Assembly: GCF_000276665.1 (NCBI RefSeq)
Contig: NW_004955518.1
Location: 736,598 to 800,597, forward strand
Direction of reading: 5' to 3'
Length of the DNA: 64,000 nt
From: Chinchilla lanigera
Lineage: Eukaryota > Chordata > Mammalia > Rodentia > Chinchillidae
Position numbers and translations under genes: made by a program. A model generated the notes under the pieces. That model made no database searches. It was not told the origin of the DNA and was given only the letters and a program-made list of their open reading frames with translations. This document shows positions 34,413-47,181 of the stretch, piece after piece; the first letter of the stretch is position 1; every line of letters begins with the position of its first letter.

Positions 34413-36539
34413 AATAAAATAGTTTACTGGAAAAAAGTTTGGGGTGTAATAATAATGAAGTGTGTCTACTGCTGCAGGTGACATTTCATTTCACTTTTGT
34501 GCACCTGTAGAGATGAATATAGTAATATCAATGCCTGAGAATTTTGGTTGCTACTTATCCAAAAATGAAATGTCATGTACTAAAACTTATTCTTTATTGT
34601 TTAATTTCTAAATGTCTGTTGAACAAATCAGAATGACAAAGATGACAGCTATTTCAGCATGGGGCACCACGTGTATTATACAAAATACATCTCATTTGGA
34701 ACTTTAGTTCTGTTCGTGACAAAAGATCAATGAAAATGTGAACATTTAAATATTTCTCATTGCTTCCTGAAGAAAGTGGTTATGAGACTTTTTATTTTGA
34801 CTGAAATCATAAAGCAAACACATGGATATACTGCACAGTTGCAGCCACACAGCTTGCATAAACAATTCATATTGCTAGGCAAAACTTTTATATCCTGAAT
34901 AAGTCTGGAAGACAATGAGAGCAGTAAGTAAGTTAGATTTCAAAGCAAGATGGTGATCTGTGCCTCAAGAAAGCTGGAGCAGAGAGCCTGTTCATTCTAT
35001 TACCAGGACCATAGTTGAATATTTATCAACTTTATCACATTTCTCAAAACATCAGAGCAAAATTCCCACCTTGGACTAAGTCATCTGAAGAATTTTAGCA
35101 ACATTTCTTCACTCCTCTGAACTATACATAAGTTGCTCAATTATATCTTCAAAACAAGAGGAAGGAAAATCTCTTCTAGGCCATCCTCAGTACATTTTGA
35201 GACTAATGAAAAAATGCACCTGCCTAGAGATTTAAAGTGGAAAGACAGTAGGCAATACCCATACATTGTCTGTCTCAGAGCCCCAAGGAGAAGGAGAAAA
35301 GAATAAACATTTATGAAATCATTCCACACATTTGTTTGGAGAGGTCAAATCAGGTTAAAGGGGGAGCCAAGCAAGTTTACTTATCTTCTTCCAACAATCC
35401 ATAGCAGCCATCCCTGGAGGTTCCATGCCCCAAACTTGACTAGAAAGAGCAAGAGTTGAGGTAATTAAACAAATTTTTGACAATGCTACTTAATTTCATC
35501 ATGAAAAGCCTTTCTTACATTGTGCAAATATCCACCTAGGGGCATTACCTTGTAACTATGACTATAACACACTGATGATGGTTTCATAAGCTACATTACT
35601 TCCCTTGGGTATTACATCTAGTTGTGTGGCTTTAAATATTACCTAAATATTAGGTGTGTGATGACATCTGAGATTACAGATCTGTCCCTAATGGTCTTTG
35701 AGATCCAGACTTTTAATATGTAACTTCCCATTTGATTTATCCATTGGGGTGAAGAACAAAAGTCTCAAACGCAATCATTTTGGAAACAGAACTTTTGATT
35801 CCCATTCTCACCTGCTTCTCTCACTTGTTGAAGCTTTAAAGCTGGGATTTGTCCTTGATTATTTTTTCCTTTCCATCAGCAATCTTATCATGTTGGCCTC
35901 TAAAATAAACAAGTAAAAAATATAACAATGTGAAATAACATAGTGATGAGTCTCACATAGTCTATGACATATTCTGAGAGGGAAGGACTCAGGACTTACT
36001 TTGGATGGGCTGACCAGGAAACCCTTTTTTAGGGAGGTGACACTTCCATTATCTGCAAGGCAGAGTGGAGATGGCCACGCAAAAACCAACCTACCATTTC
36101 AGGCAAGAGGGGCAACTAGAAGAGCACCTGTCAGGCAAGAAGGCCACTTAAAGAGAAAAATAGCAAGAGCTTTGGTTGAAGAGGCAGACAAGTTCAACTC
36201 ATACAGGCTATTGTAAGGAATGACACAACCTACCTCATTCTTTGAATATCACACAATTTCACTGGACGACCTAAACAGAATTGAGGAAAGGGGAGTGGAG
36301 TGGAGGAGAGGAGAGGCAGAAAGTATTGAGAAGCCAGGAAAGAAAAAGTAACTCAAAACCATGCAGGCACCTGACAACAGATGAGAGAAGAGCCTAAGGA
36401 CATGGTGCCAAGGTCAGAGGTTTTACCTTGAATATAAAAGACAGTGTGGTCAAGGGACCATGACAGACAGACTCTCACTGGGAAACAAGACTCCCCCATC
36501 CAGCAGGTGAGGCTCTTGAAAGTTCTGCCCTGTCTGGAT
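34413..36539. other. Unique sequence, possible conserved element at 34440-34900
   Basis: No gene or repeat recognised. The 34440-34900 part has enhancer-like composition (caggtgacatttcatttcac, cagctatttcagcatggggc, caccacgtgtatta). Small open frames at 35698-36216 have no known domains. Confidence 0.3.
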
Positions 36540-36599
36540 AAAGAGAACTAGAAAATAGAAACACGTAGTAGTGATTGTGAAACAATATTTGATATTCCT

Positions 36600-36840
36600 A
36601 CAAATCCTGATATGTAATTATATGCTACCTTTGATTGGGGAACTCTGTACATAAATAAAAATACTGGCCCTAATTTAATAGTTAAAAAGAGAGAGAAGAG
36701 GAATTGAAGGGAGGGGAGAGGAATGGGAAAAAAAGAATCAAGTTATATCATGTATAGCTACAAATTTCCTATAATGAATGTAATCTTTATATTTACCTAA
36801 AATGTACTGATAAACTTAATTAATAAAAAAGGGAGATGTA
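36600..36840 (+). mobile_element. L1 3' UTR tail
   Basis: A purine-rich stretch, then atatcatgtatagctacaaa, cctataatgaatgtaatctt, and an ending AATTAATAAAAAA. Same tail type as 25862, 45655 and 58570 (minus). Confidence 0.6.
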
Positions 36841-37079
36841 AAACTCTAGGTGACATGATCTAGTAATTAGAAAATTCTAAGGCATCAACTAAAACTTACA
36901 TAACTAATAAAAGTTCAACAAGGAAGTGGGGGAGGGCTTACCTACCAGTCTACTTGCTTGGGGAAGGAAAAAAAGAAGGTTTGGAATTGTGGAAAATCTA
37001 AATAAAAAATAAAATCTACATAAGACTGAAACCCCTTATCAGATATGTTATTGGAAGTCACAGTGTACAAGCAGTATCA

Positions 37080-37720
37080 TAAACTCAAACCTAAAGAGAA
37101 TTATAAAACTGCTCCAGTATGAGTGAATCCCAGAAGTCCAGCCAAAAGTAATACAAAACTGAACCACAGAAGAGTACAGGAATTACACAGAAAAACTCAT
37201 TCCCATTTAGCAGGAGCTTGGAGGAAAAATTTACAATCCATACAAGAGATGAAACCATCAATGGAGAAGCGGCAAATATAAAGATCAGGAAATATGTCAC
37301 CATAAATTCTACAGTACTTGATAAAGCAATCAGAAAGAGATCATAAAATAAAAATGGAAATGAAAATGAGCTTCCACTGTGGTACGGGTGTACTGGGCAC
37401 TATGAAAAAAGAAGAAGCAAACTGCAAACAGAAACAAAATACATGTGACCTTTAAATATTAAAACTTAAGCATTACAATTTTAAAAACTCAGAGAGTAGG
37501 TTAAATAGCAAAGGAGAACCACCTCAAGAGAAAATTAGTAAACTACAAGATATATTTGAGGAAGTAACACAAAGAGCAGCACAGTCATATGCAAAAAAAT
37601 ATAAAATATACAAGAGCCATAGGAAACATGAAGAACAGGAAAAAGCGCTGACACCCAAAAAGCTAGCAGGAGGCAGAGAACAGGCAGAGAAGCCGTACTT
37701 CAGTCTGCGTAATCACAGTA
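37080..37720 (+). mobile_element. HAL1/L1M ORF1-region relic
   Basis: The stretch gaaaattagtaaactacaag ... gaggaagtaacacaaagagc ... agcacagtcatatgcaaaaa resembles the ORF1/upstream part of old L1/HAL1 elements. Decayed; limits are approximate. Confidence 0.45.
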
Positions 37721-38860
37721 TCTTACTCTCTTCGACATAAGGTTGGCTCCAAGAGGGAAGACATGTCCAAACAAGTGCAATTAGAATCACCCCTGAGTAG
37801 ATAAATGATGTTGGGGACTTAAGATCTTTTTTATTGGGTTGCTAAAACTGGCTTGCAAAGTGCAATAGTAGAAAGGTCTTGTGCATTGGGTAACGGAGTG
37901 TGTGCAACATGGAATAAAAAACTTCTGTAATTCCTTAGCTTTTTATCATGCTCATTTTCTTCATTCCTTATACAAACTATATCCCAAAAAGGAAAAAAAA
38001 AGAAAGATACACAAAACATCCTTTTCTGAGCACCTCTCTCTGAGCACTGTACTCTTCTCTAAACAGTGGGCGTGAGATGAGCACAACTTGATCCACGGGG
38101 AACACCTGGAGCTCAAAGGGCCCAGAGTCCAAGCTTCCTGCTGCCCAGTCCAGGGACCCTCCTGCTGTGTCTTCCTCCTTCCCAGGTCTGCAGCACTGTA
38201 TAACAGGCACGACAATGATTGAAAGCTAAATAAAGGTATTTTAACCTTCTCTCAACCCTGGTTGGAGTTGATAATGAAACAAAATGTACTGGCCTCCCTC
38301 TGATAGCCAGAGTCTCTTACCGTTGATGTTTTGGCAGAAATATCTCATTTGGAACAACCTGGGCTCCCTGGGCTCTTTGTGAAGATTGTTGGGGATGAGT
38401 TTTTATGTTTTACAGTTGCTGTGAAAAGTCCTCGGCTCACAGCCTAAAGGAGAGTAAGGCCAAGTAATCATGCACGGGGCATGCTGGAACCTGCAGCCAG
38501 ACAGCTCTGGGTGGCAGTGGGGTCTGCAGAGTGATCAGAACAGGCAGCAGACACACTGATTAAATGGAAGGGAAGAGCTGCTGGAAATAAAAGACAGCAC
38601 TGCAAAACACAGCACCAATGCATACTGTACTATAGACAAAACGGATTCAATAATCTACTTAAATCCCTTTCCTTTTAAGTGAAACCAAGTAAATCAGCTG
38701 AAAAGATTTGTGGATCAGCAGCTCGCCCTCAAGCCTGTGAACTGTAAATCATTCTTTCTCTAGAAATCATACCTTGAACTTGATAGGGTGGCTTTTCCTG
38801 ATTTGTTTAAGGACAGTGCTGCTGTATACATGCTGTGTCAACACTTTATCTCTTTCCCCA
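37721..38860. other. Unique sequence
   Basis: No gene or clear repeat. Short open frames at 37831-38215 overlap in several frames and look like chance. Confidence 0.3.
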
Positions 38861-39900
38861 CTTGTCCAGGATGATAAGCAAAGTACTACTAAAGAAAGTA
38901 ATATTAAGAGTTGCACTAAAGTTAGGATGGGTTCAGTAGACTTAGGAGTGGGTGCTGTGCTGTGTCCCCCACAGTGTACTTCAGGACTATGCCCCTAGTT
39001 GTCAGATGGGCTTCTGCAAGGAAGCCCCAGGTGTGAGCCCTCATCCAAATGGGGTTGGATCACCAGCGTCATCTCAACTACAGCTACGCCATTTTCCCAG
39101 GGGTCCACATCCAAAGATTGGTTTTTGTGGAGGTATAAACTACTTCCCAGCACACCATGGACTTGGCCTTTGCTGAGGCTGAGTCAAAGTCCAGCTTCTC
39201 CTTCTGCTCAGTTCTGTATCTCTTTTCTTCTTCCAGAGGTGGCAACCCCCAGCACACTCGCTTGCTAATCCACTTTGGAATCTGCTCTCTGAGCAGCCTT
39301 CAACCTGTAACAGTCCTCCTTGGGACTTTCACTTTCTTTGTACATTCTTGGTACAGTACTTTCACTTTGGGCTGGGCTAGTAGTACAGGAGACACGTACG
39401 ATGAATTGACTTATCACTCTGGTTACAACAGAGGATGCCCAGAGATTACCTAGTTTACCTTTACCCCTCTTATCTAAATACAATATGTGGGAGTCAGTTT
39501 TGTGAAGTCCAGGTGCCTCTCTGAGGAAGGATTTGCTGCCCATCTGTGAGCAGTACAGTGAAAGGGCAGACAGCGTTTCGCAGTTCCCTCTTCAGAGTCT
39601 GTCTCCACTGCTGAGTGGCCCCACAAAAGAATGCACCCATCCAGGATAGTCCAGCCATGTAGTTGTGTGAGATGGGATGCAAGCCTTCAGCAACTTCAAT
39701 CCAACATGGGACCCTTCTGATGGGCCCTGCTTGTCCCCAGGCTCCCCACAGGGTTAGCCCAGACTTTGTTGACCCCATCACAGATGGAATCTTCCTCTGC
39801 CCTATTCCTCTTCCATAGGTAGATGTCCCAAATAAACATTTTACATGCCAGACCTTCTCTCAGCATCCACACTTGATAATTCTAACTGCAGCATCACATC
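38861..39900. other. Unassigned; possible old LTR relic
   Basis: Phrases such as tcttcttccagaggtggcaa ... ttggaatctgctctctgagc (39225-39295) and gatgtcccaaataaacattt (39823) resemble 3' ends of old LTRs, but I cannot name a family. Open frames of 74-98 codons here have no known domain. Confidence 0.3.
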
Positions 39901-41565
39901 ACACCTTCCTTTTCAGGTCAACTTGTTGAAAGCTTGCATAACAAAGAATGCTAATGCACCAGCAGGTAGAGATTGCTAAGTATTTTCATCTGGGATAATA
40001 GTGAAAGTTTGGGGCTGCTGCTCCTTGCCACTTGTGCAGTGACTGGATTTGATCTGAGAAGCCTAAAGTCATTCTGTGCAGCCAGTGGAAAACAAGACAT
40101 TTTAATCTCAATATATGTGAAATATATAAGGGAAACAGAAGCCTCCCCACTCTGCCATGTAACACAGGAGTGTCTCGGTGCTCTCGCTACAGTGGCTTTA
40201 ACATCAAGAACATGCTGTATGAACCTGTAACTAATAAATTGTTATTATTTGATAATAGTTTTTGAATTTTCAGTAAATATTTTGGCACTAATGGGCTCAA
40301 AAACGAAAGGGTTTTTTATGAAAAATAAAATACTGTCCATGATAACACTGATAACAAAACTATACATTCCAAAATGTTTATCAACGTGCATCGTGTTCCA
40401 TGGGAGTCAGATGCTACCACTGACCACATGAAAACTGGAAGACCCAAGTCTGCTAAAAATGCTGTATCTAATCCTAAAGACTGTGGGATACATACACTTA
40501 TGTATCCTGTACATAACTTGGGTAAAAAATGGTTCCTTTAAATTAAATTTATTCAGTTTCTTGTACTCATACAAAAAATGATGTTGATGAGGTTTATGAC
40601 ACATTACTCCAAAAGGTGGCACCTTGCCCACTGGAGATCTGTAGTGGAAGGGACCTGAGACAAATGGAAGTGGAAATGTCGCTGTCATCTTCCTCCACAC
40701 TTCTCTCTGAAACAGACCATAAAATCTAGCAGGGACTTTCCGATGTCGCCTCAGGGGCAGATCATAAGACTTTCCTGTGAGAGGTACCCTCCATATACCC
40801 AGAAGGAGAGGATGTCCTTACCTCTGAAGGTGACAAATCACAGAGAACTCGGCCAGTAAGCCTCAGCTCATTACAGTAGGTCACACACTTTGCCCTGCCC
40901 CTTTCTCCACAGCTCTCTACACCTCCTCACACCTATCCTCAAAAGACAGAGATTCAGCCACTTCTTCAAGACGCTTCCTTGTGAAGGCTTTCATGTCATA
41001 CAAACTTATGCTGAGTAAATATGTAGATTTTCTCTTCAGCTGTCTTTTGTTAGAGGGGCCCTGGCCATGAACCTAACATAGAGAGGAAAACTCTCTATCC
41101 TGCAAAGAGATAGATGTTGATGTGCTGGTCTCATTGGCAGGGAAATGTCTCAAACAATTAAATGAGGCCTGCTTTAAATAGTGTAATCAGATACTTCATG
41201 CTGGAAATGGTTATTTTCAATAATGGTTTGCTTGGTTTACATCCAATTCATGATATCAAAAGAAAGCATTTGAAATTTCATTTGGTTGAAGGTAAAATAG
41301 ATGACATTATTAAAGCAAGATGTCATTATACATTCACTTAAATGAATCAGTGCCACTGCAAATATAGTTTTTTAAAAAGTTTAGATAAAGTTAAATTTGC
41401 ATTTATAATTCAACATAAGTATGGATAGAGCATGGGACCATGGTAAAAACCATGTGCTTTATAACTAAATGGAGCAGAAATTTTTGGAAATTGTTGTGAT
41501 TCAATATAATTTATACTTGTACTCAAACTAGTTGTGATGGTCTAATAAGCAGCAGCTATTACTAT
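39901..41565. other. Unique sequence, weak L2 near 40880-41030
   Basis: No gene recognised. gagattcagccacttcttcaa ... gcttccttgtgaaggc near 40950-40990 is a weak L2-like block. AT-rich unique sequence at 41140-41400 might be a conserved element. Confidence 0.3.
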
Positions 41566-41580
41566 AAGAATGTGTAAATA

Positions 41581-41668
41581 GGGGCCAGGGGTATAACTCA
41601 GTGGCTTAAGTGCTTGCCTGGCAAGCCTGAGGTCATGAGTTCAATTCTTGGTACCAAAAAAGAAAAAA
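41581..41668 (+). mobile_element. ID-type SINE
   Basis: ggggccaggggtataactca (A box region), then gaggtcatgagttcaattct (B box region), and an A-rich tail. A perfect 15-bp duplication, aagaatgtgtaaata, flanks it (41566-41580 and 41669-41683). It differs from the young subfamily (cctgaggtca instead of cgcaaggtcg). Confidence 0.95.
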
Positions 41669-41689
41669 AAGAATGTGTAAATATTCTAA

Positions 41690-43740
41690 TGTATACATGG
41701 TTTAACTGAAGTACATATTTTTGTGAAAATCTGATTCTAAATACAAGGCAGTAGTATGGGTTTTCTTTCTATGCTGTCTGCCATAAGTAGGATTTTGAAA
41801 ATATTTGTGCCTTTGCATAAAACATTTGTAAATCAAACTAAGTGCCCTGCAGTGACACTGAATTCTTTTGTTAATGAGCCATTTATATTTGGCCCATATT
41901 TGTTCAGATCAGTTAGAGATATTTATTTCATCAAAATTTTCAATAAAGGAAAGTCAAAAATATTTCATCTTTTGAGATATTTAGATAATTGAGATTACTA
42001 GTAACAAGGATTAAAAATAGCAAGACACTAAGATGTAATCCCTTTGTCAAATGACAAGTTACAACATATTTATTACCAGTGCTAATTTGCTTTTATTTGT
42101 GATTCATAAATTGGAGCAACCATCATTCTTTATTCCAAGAGCTCCCACAGGGCATAGCCAAATAATAGGGTTTGCAAAGTGTGAACAAGAGAATAAAACA
42201 GTAGAGAAAAAACTGATCATTTAACATCAGATTACTGTTGTATAAAGGTCAAAACTGAGGAAACTTCCTTATTATACTGACTTGGTAGAGTCTATTTTGA
42301 GCTCTGTCTGCTTGGAATTCTAGCTGCTTTTTTAAAGTTTCAATTTGATTATGTAGCATAAGTGATTCCATTATGTAGCATAAGTGATTCCATTTTGGTT
42401 TGGTTTTGTTTGGTTTGAGCTGGTCTAAGAAATGGCCTCCCATGATCTTATCATTACAAAAACAAGAAAGAAATTTAACAAATTGTTTACAAGTTAATTG
42501 TTATAAGATTTAATATTGAGATTCTATAATTCAACTTTGAAGTATTTGCATTTGTAGACAATATCTTAGCATGAAATTCTTACTGTAAACCACATAAAAT
42601 ATAAATTAGACAAAAGAATAATGAATAGACAAAATTAGTTTGTCAAGCTCTGCCTTGTAAAATTTTTTTTAAGATATTCTGAGTGAAGGCAGAAAGATAC
42701 CCTTGAAAATAAAGTAGAAGTGAAAATATCATTCATTTAACAGAATTGTACTGATCCTATTAAGCATGCTAGCAAAAATACATTCTCAAACATGATACTA
42801 TTTACAGAGAAGGTCAACTGAGGCTTCATTTCAAATTTATTAGCCCTAAGTGCAACTTTGAAGAAAATTTAGTTAATTTGATTTAAAAATTTGACATAGC
42901 CTAACTATAACTAGGGGAACAAGCAGGCTCTACAGAAAAATACAGTCACATGGTATTTGTGACTAATGCATTTAAAAAAAAAAACTGACTAAAGAGCTAA
43001 TCATTTTCATATTTTTAATTCTTACTTTTCAATATAAAAATTTAAAAGTTTTTTGATGTACACAGATGTATGCTAACTGGCTTAAGAAAATGAAATTTAC
43101 TTTTGAAATGTTTGAATACTTTATGGGTTCATCAACATAACAACAATTAATTTGTTGGTCAATATTTCAAAAAATATAGTTATTTTTATTACCATCTTTC
43201 ACTCTCAAAAGGGTCCTGATTCAAAAGATAAATTCCTCGGTCAGCCTTGTGAGAGGTTTCTCAGACACTGTACATTTAAATGACAGTGAATTTGATTTAA
43301 ATGTTTTCTGGTTCCTGTACATTTAAATGTTTTCTGGTTTCTCTTTCTAGGGCCTTAAAGGATCAAAGAGAAAGTTCATGAACCCTGTTTAAGGTTTTCA
43401 AATTTCACCGTATCTCAGAGCTTCCTTTGGGAGTCTCTTATAATAAAAATTCCTGGTTATAAGATTTGTGATGTAAATCTAGGATGGGCCCAGGAGTCTA
43501 TTTTTACCAACACCTCACCCTCTCCCCAAGAGATTCTTTTGAGAAATATACACAGACAATTTTCAGATAACTTCCAAAACCTTTTCCTGGGATACAGCTG
43601 AAATCCAAACTCATTAAAACTAACAGTCCAGTAGAAAAATAGAGTTTTCTTCCCCACAATGGGCCTTTAAATAGGAAAGATAACTATCATCTGTTTCCAG
43701 AATGTGCTCATCTCTAGCTTCACAAATTCAGTTACTTCAA
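41690..43740. other. AT-rich unique sequence
   Basis: No gene recognised. Holds the 22-bp tandem duplication at 42348 and a local repeat of atttaaatgttttctggtt at 43295-43340. Confidence 0.35.
42348..42391 (+). repeat. Perfect 22-bp tandem duplication
   Basis: Two identical adjacent 22-mers beginning attatgtagcataagtgatt (42348-42369 and 42370-42391). Confidence 0.95.
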
Positions 43741-43748
43741 TTCTTCTT

Positions 43749-43797
43749 CAACACACAACACACACATACACACGCACACATACACACTCACTCATAC
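43749..43797. repeat. (CA)n-rich microsatellite
   Basis: Imperfect CACACA/CATACA run. Confidence 0.85.
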
Positions 43798-44799
43798 AGC
43801 ACTGAGAGTGAAAAATATCCCAAAGAACAAGGAATCAAGTGAGACAGCTCATGAGAACATGTGTGAGCAAGCAGAAGTGTTAAAGCTGGTGGTGAGCACG
43901 GTGAGCCAACACAAGGACTTAGGAAGAGCAGGCAGGAGGAGAGAAGGAAGAAGAGAGGTAACGGAAGGACGAGAAAGAAGACAAGGTCAGACCTTTGGCT
44001 GCTGGCAGCATCAAATGAGGTGAAGTCAGTTACTCAGACTTCTCCCACTGTTGCCACTTCCTCCGCTTTTGTTACAAGGCAGGTGTCTCTGTCTAACCTG
44101 GTATCCAGGTTTTTGTATCTTGAATACAAAATTGAGCAGAACACACGAAAGTACTGTAGAAAGGCAGAGACTCGCTGGGAGGAAAGAACACTCCACAGAG
44201 AGGGAGTGATTGATGAGAAAACTCAAGAGTGAGTTTGACTCGGAGAAGCCCTGTGTTGGGTTTGAGGTTAAAGTGCACTTGGGAGAGTTTTAAGCAGGTA
44301 GAACTTACAAGTAGCAGCTGTCGGTAATAAAAGTATCCCCTCAAGAACGGGGGCACAGAGCCAGAGATGGTAACCTCAGTGAATTCCAGGGTTGGCTTGT
44401 CTTTGTATTTTTCTAGAATGTGGGGAATAATCAGGTGGCAACTAACTACCCTGTGTTCAGTTTCTTGAAAGTTTTCACTCTCATCTTGGGAGGAGGAGGT
44501 TTTTTCACTTTTTGTGGGACTAGACAGAGCCAGCATGGCTGCCAAAATCCAGCAGGGGGTTCAAAACTGAAAAGCTAATGCTATTATAATGACCATGGTG
44601 TTAGCTGTGGTTACTCTAAAGCAGTTAGAGCACAGCCTTCCCAAGCTTGTGCTTGAGGTCAGGGAAGTGTGACAAGAGCATGAGCAGATTTTTAAGGCTC
44701 TTGTCAGGAGGTTAAGGAAATATGGTGAGAACAGGATGCCCTGTGGTCTCTAAGAGCCAGTTATTCTGTCTGTTGTGAGGTTAGGATGTCTCCCACTCT
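43798..44799. other. Unique sequence with a 147-codon minus-strand open frame
   Basis: On the minus strand an ATG at 44534-44536, in a fair Kozak context (gcagccATGc), opens a frame to 44093. A gtaagt sequence (a good splice donor) lies inside it near 44303-44308. I recognise no domain, and a frame of this length is expected by chance in 64 kb. Confidence 0.25.
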
Positions 44800-45215
44800 G
44801 TCTCTTTTTTACTTTGATCAAATATCCTCCATTTCCTAGAATACCACTGCTACTCCTCCCCCAAACAACCATTATTTTCAAAACCATTTATCTTTCAGAA
44901 TTGAGCTCAAACATCGTCTTCTTCTACTACCCCAGGAGAATTTCCTCCTCCTCCTTTGGGACCCCACTGTCTCATCATAAGCCTATGTCTCATCATGTGC
45001 AATTGTTTACACCTGGCTGGCTATGCTTCCCCATTTTAATATGCTACAAAAGTGACCTACATATTTCCTTTTAATATTAAGCACCTATGTTCCTAGTGTA
45101 TTAGCTTCATGAGGACAGTACTTTTACTTTCTGCACTATGATATCCCTAGTCTTGAAGAGAGTCTGGCACATACTAGGGACTCGTAGGAAAGTTTATTTA
45201 AAAATGAAATCTCCA
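44800..45215 (+). repeat. L2 LINE 3' region relic
   Basis: Pyrimidine-rich block, then gagctcaaacatcgtcttct, then ttcatgaggacagtactttt and gagagtctggcacatactag, in L2 3' order. Confidence 0.65.
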
Positions 45216-45569
45216 CTCAATCCAGAAAACCTTTCCATAAATGCTGAACAGAAAGCAAACAATTTTATTGTTGAATAAGCATTAAACAAAAAATGATGCG
45301 CATCACAGGCAATCTGCTAATGAGATTGCAAAAACAGAGAAAACTCCCTCTTTTATAGTTGAGTAGGCACAGCCCACTACATCAGTTAGCTTTAGTGACC
45401 AGGAGGCAGGTGACAGCTGAAGTTAGATCTGTCTGCCCTTGGGAGAGGAAAGTTAATGCCTTCCTGAATGATACCTTTCAATGAAATTGTTCTCAGGTCC
45501 CTGCAGAAACACTCAGGAACATGAGACAGAATGTAAAAAAAAGTTTTTTAAATATATATATATATATTA

Positions 45570-45730
45570 ATGAAGGATGAAGGGGTCTAAGAGATTCAGG
45601 GAGGGGGAAGGATGAAGGGGAAGAGGTTAAAAAAAGAATTAAGAAATGTCATGTACATGTAGCAACTCCCTATAAGGAATGAAATCATTATGTACTACAA
45701 ACATGTACCAATTTTTTAAAAAAATTTGCA
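45570..45730 (+). mobile_element. L1 3' UTR tail
   Basis: Purine-rich start, gtcatgtacatgtagcaact, then gaaatcattatgtactacaa and an A-rich end. Same tail type as 25862 and 36780. Confidence 0.65.
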
Positions 45731-45813
45731 TACATGGGAAAAGACAGAAAAAGAAAACTCTGAAAGAGAAAAGGAAGAGAGGGACAATAACTTCCCTTAT
45801 TTTCAACAGGGAG

Positions 45814-45980
45814 AGCTGGGTGTGGTGGTGCATACCTGTGATCTCAGCACTTGGGAGGCTGAGGCAGCAGAATCAATGAGAGTGATCAAGGCCAGCCAAG
45901 GCTACAAAGTGAGTTCAAGGCCATTCTGAACTGCAGAGTGAAACCTTGTCTCAGAAAAACAAAACAAACAAACAAAAAAA
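45814..45980 (+). mobile_element. B1-type SINE
   Basis: gagctgggtgtggtggtgca head, cacttgggaggctgaggcag core, duplicated aaggccagcc/aaggccattc segments, gtctcagaaa, and a (CAAA)n tail. Confidence 0.93.
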
Positions 45981-46084
45981 GCCAGGGAAAATTAAGATTC
46001 TTAATTCTAGTTTAAATTTGTATTTGCCTTTTGTGCACTGACCCAATATTTGTTGAATAACCAAATGACTGAATTCAGATGATT

Positions 46085-46190
46085 ACCCTATAACCGACAG
46101 TAAACCCCTAGGGGCAAGAACTATGTCATATTTATTTTGCTATAAAGCACCAATGTAGTATATATTCAACAAATGTTTGTGGAAAGAAGA
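46085..46190 (+). repeat. L2 3' end relic
   Basis: aaacccctaggggcaagaac, then gctataaagcaccaatgtag and tattcaacaaatgtttgtgg. Confidence 0.65.
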
Positions 46191-46990
46191 CGAAAAAGGA
46201 AGAGAGGAATGAGTAATGTTGACAACTATAAAACAATCTTTACATTAAGGATTTATTAAAGCATTAAGAGGATGAAATACTAGACAGATAAACTGGCTTT
46301 GTCATAAGAGTTCTTGAAAATCCATAAAACACCTCTACATGTGCATTTAATTATGTATAATGTAAAGGTTGAACTGAACACCAAGGGCACTTTCCAAATC
46401 TGGATTTTAACATTCCCAACTTATGGCATTTTCTCCTTCTGATCAGCCTGCCACTCGTGCCATCATCTACCTCTCCTTGCTTAGGTGAGTAAACTTCTTT
46501 GCACATTTTTTCCAGAGCCTTGTTCTGTAATTCATTCAGAGCCAGAAACTTAGGCTCATTTACAAGGGATTCATGCTCTTGCATAATCGCCTCACCCATC
46601 TTGGGCTTCAGTTTTCTCTTAACAATGTTCACTCTACCCTGCTCAGTGCAAAGATCACTCTCCTTGACAGAGAAGACTGAAGCAAATGGGGGAAAGGAGT
46701 TCTGCTTCCTTCCTGTCATCCATCAACATCACACCATTAACCTCAGGCAGCAGGCCCCTTCCTTCCTCCTGCTCTGGCCTTACATGGCCTCCATCATCCT
46801 TAGCCTTTCCCCCTCATAAGCCTCAGTGCACCAGCCTGTGGTTCTGGTCTGTTAGGAGACCCTGCCCCTCTTTCATGGAATCTTTGGCAATGGATCTGTC
46901 TGCTTTGTGGCCCTGCCCTTTCACAATCTGAGTGTCTCAGCACTGTAGGAAGAGGCGAGGGCCTGGCAATGTGGCTGGAGTGACTGGGCA
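46191..46990. other. Unassigned; 122-codon minus-strand open frame at 46351-46719
   Basis: The minus-strand frame is rich in K and E, with readable segments such as NELQNKALEKMCKEVYSP. I do not recognise the protein. It could be a decayed retrocopy or chance. Confidence 0.25.
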
Positions 46991-47043
46991 CAACCTGTCA
47001 CCTCAAGAGACTTATTAACTATGGCACAGAGCAACAGCTCCCT

Positions 47044-47127
47044 GACATGAGAACACACTGAACCTGGCACTTGACACAACTCTTTGACACTAGAACAAGC
47101 CGAGTCTAGCAACTGACACCAGTCTTC
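47044..47127 (+). repeat. Two 42-bp direct repeats in LTR U3
   Basis: Units 47044-47085 (gacatgagaacacactga...) and 47086-47127 (gacactagaacaagccga...) align end to end without gaps, like U3 enhancer repeats. Confidence 0.8.
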
Positions 47128-47170
47128 TAGCACAAGATTAAGTGGGGCCACCTGGATCAACTCTCAGAGA

Positions 47171-47181
47171 TGATATAAAAA
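47171..47181 (+). promoter_or_regulatory. LTR TATA box
   Basis: tgatataaaaa, about 165 bp before the AATAAA, in the expected place for an LTR promoter. Confidence 0.6.

Noticed and set aside
38774..39543. Cluster of frames that looked like an envelope gene
   Set aside because: Frames overlap on both strands, without conserved retroviral motifs or flanking LTRs that I can define.
47044..47127. CRISPR-like direct repeats
   Set aside because: Only two adjoining units without spacers, inside an LTR, in a mammalian genome.
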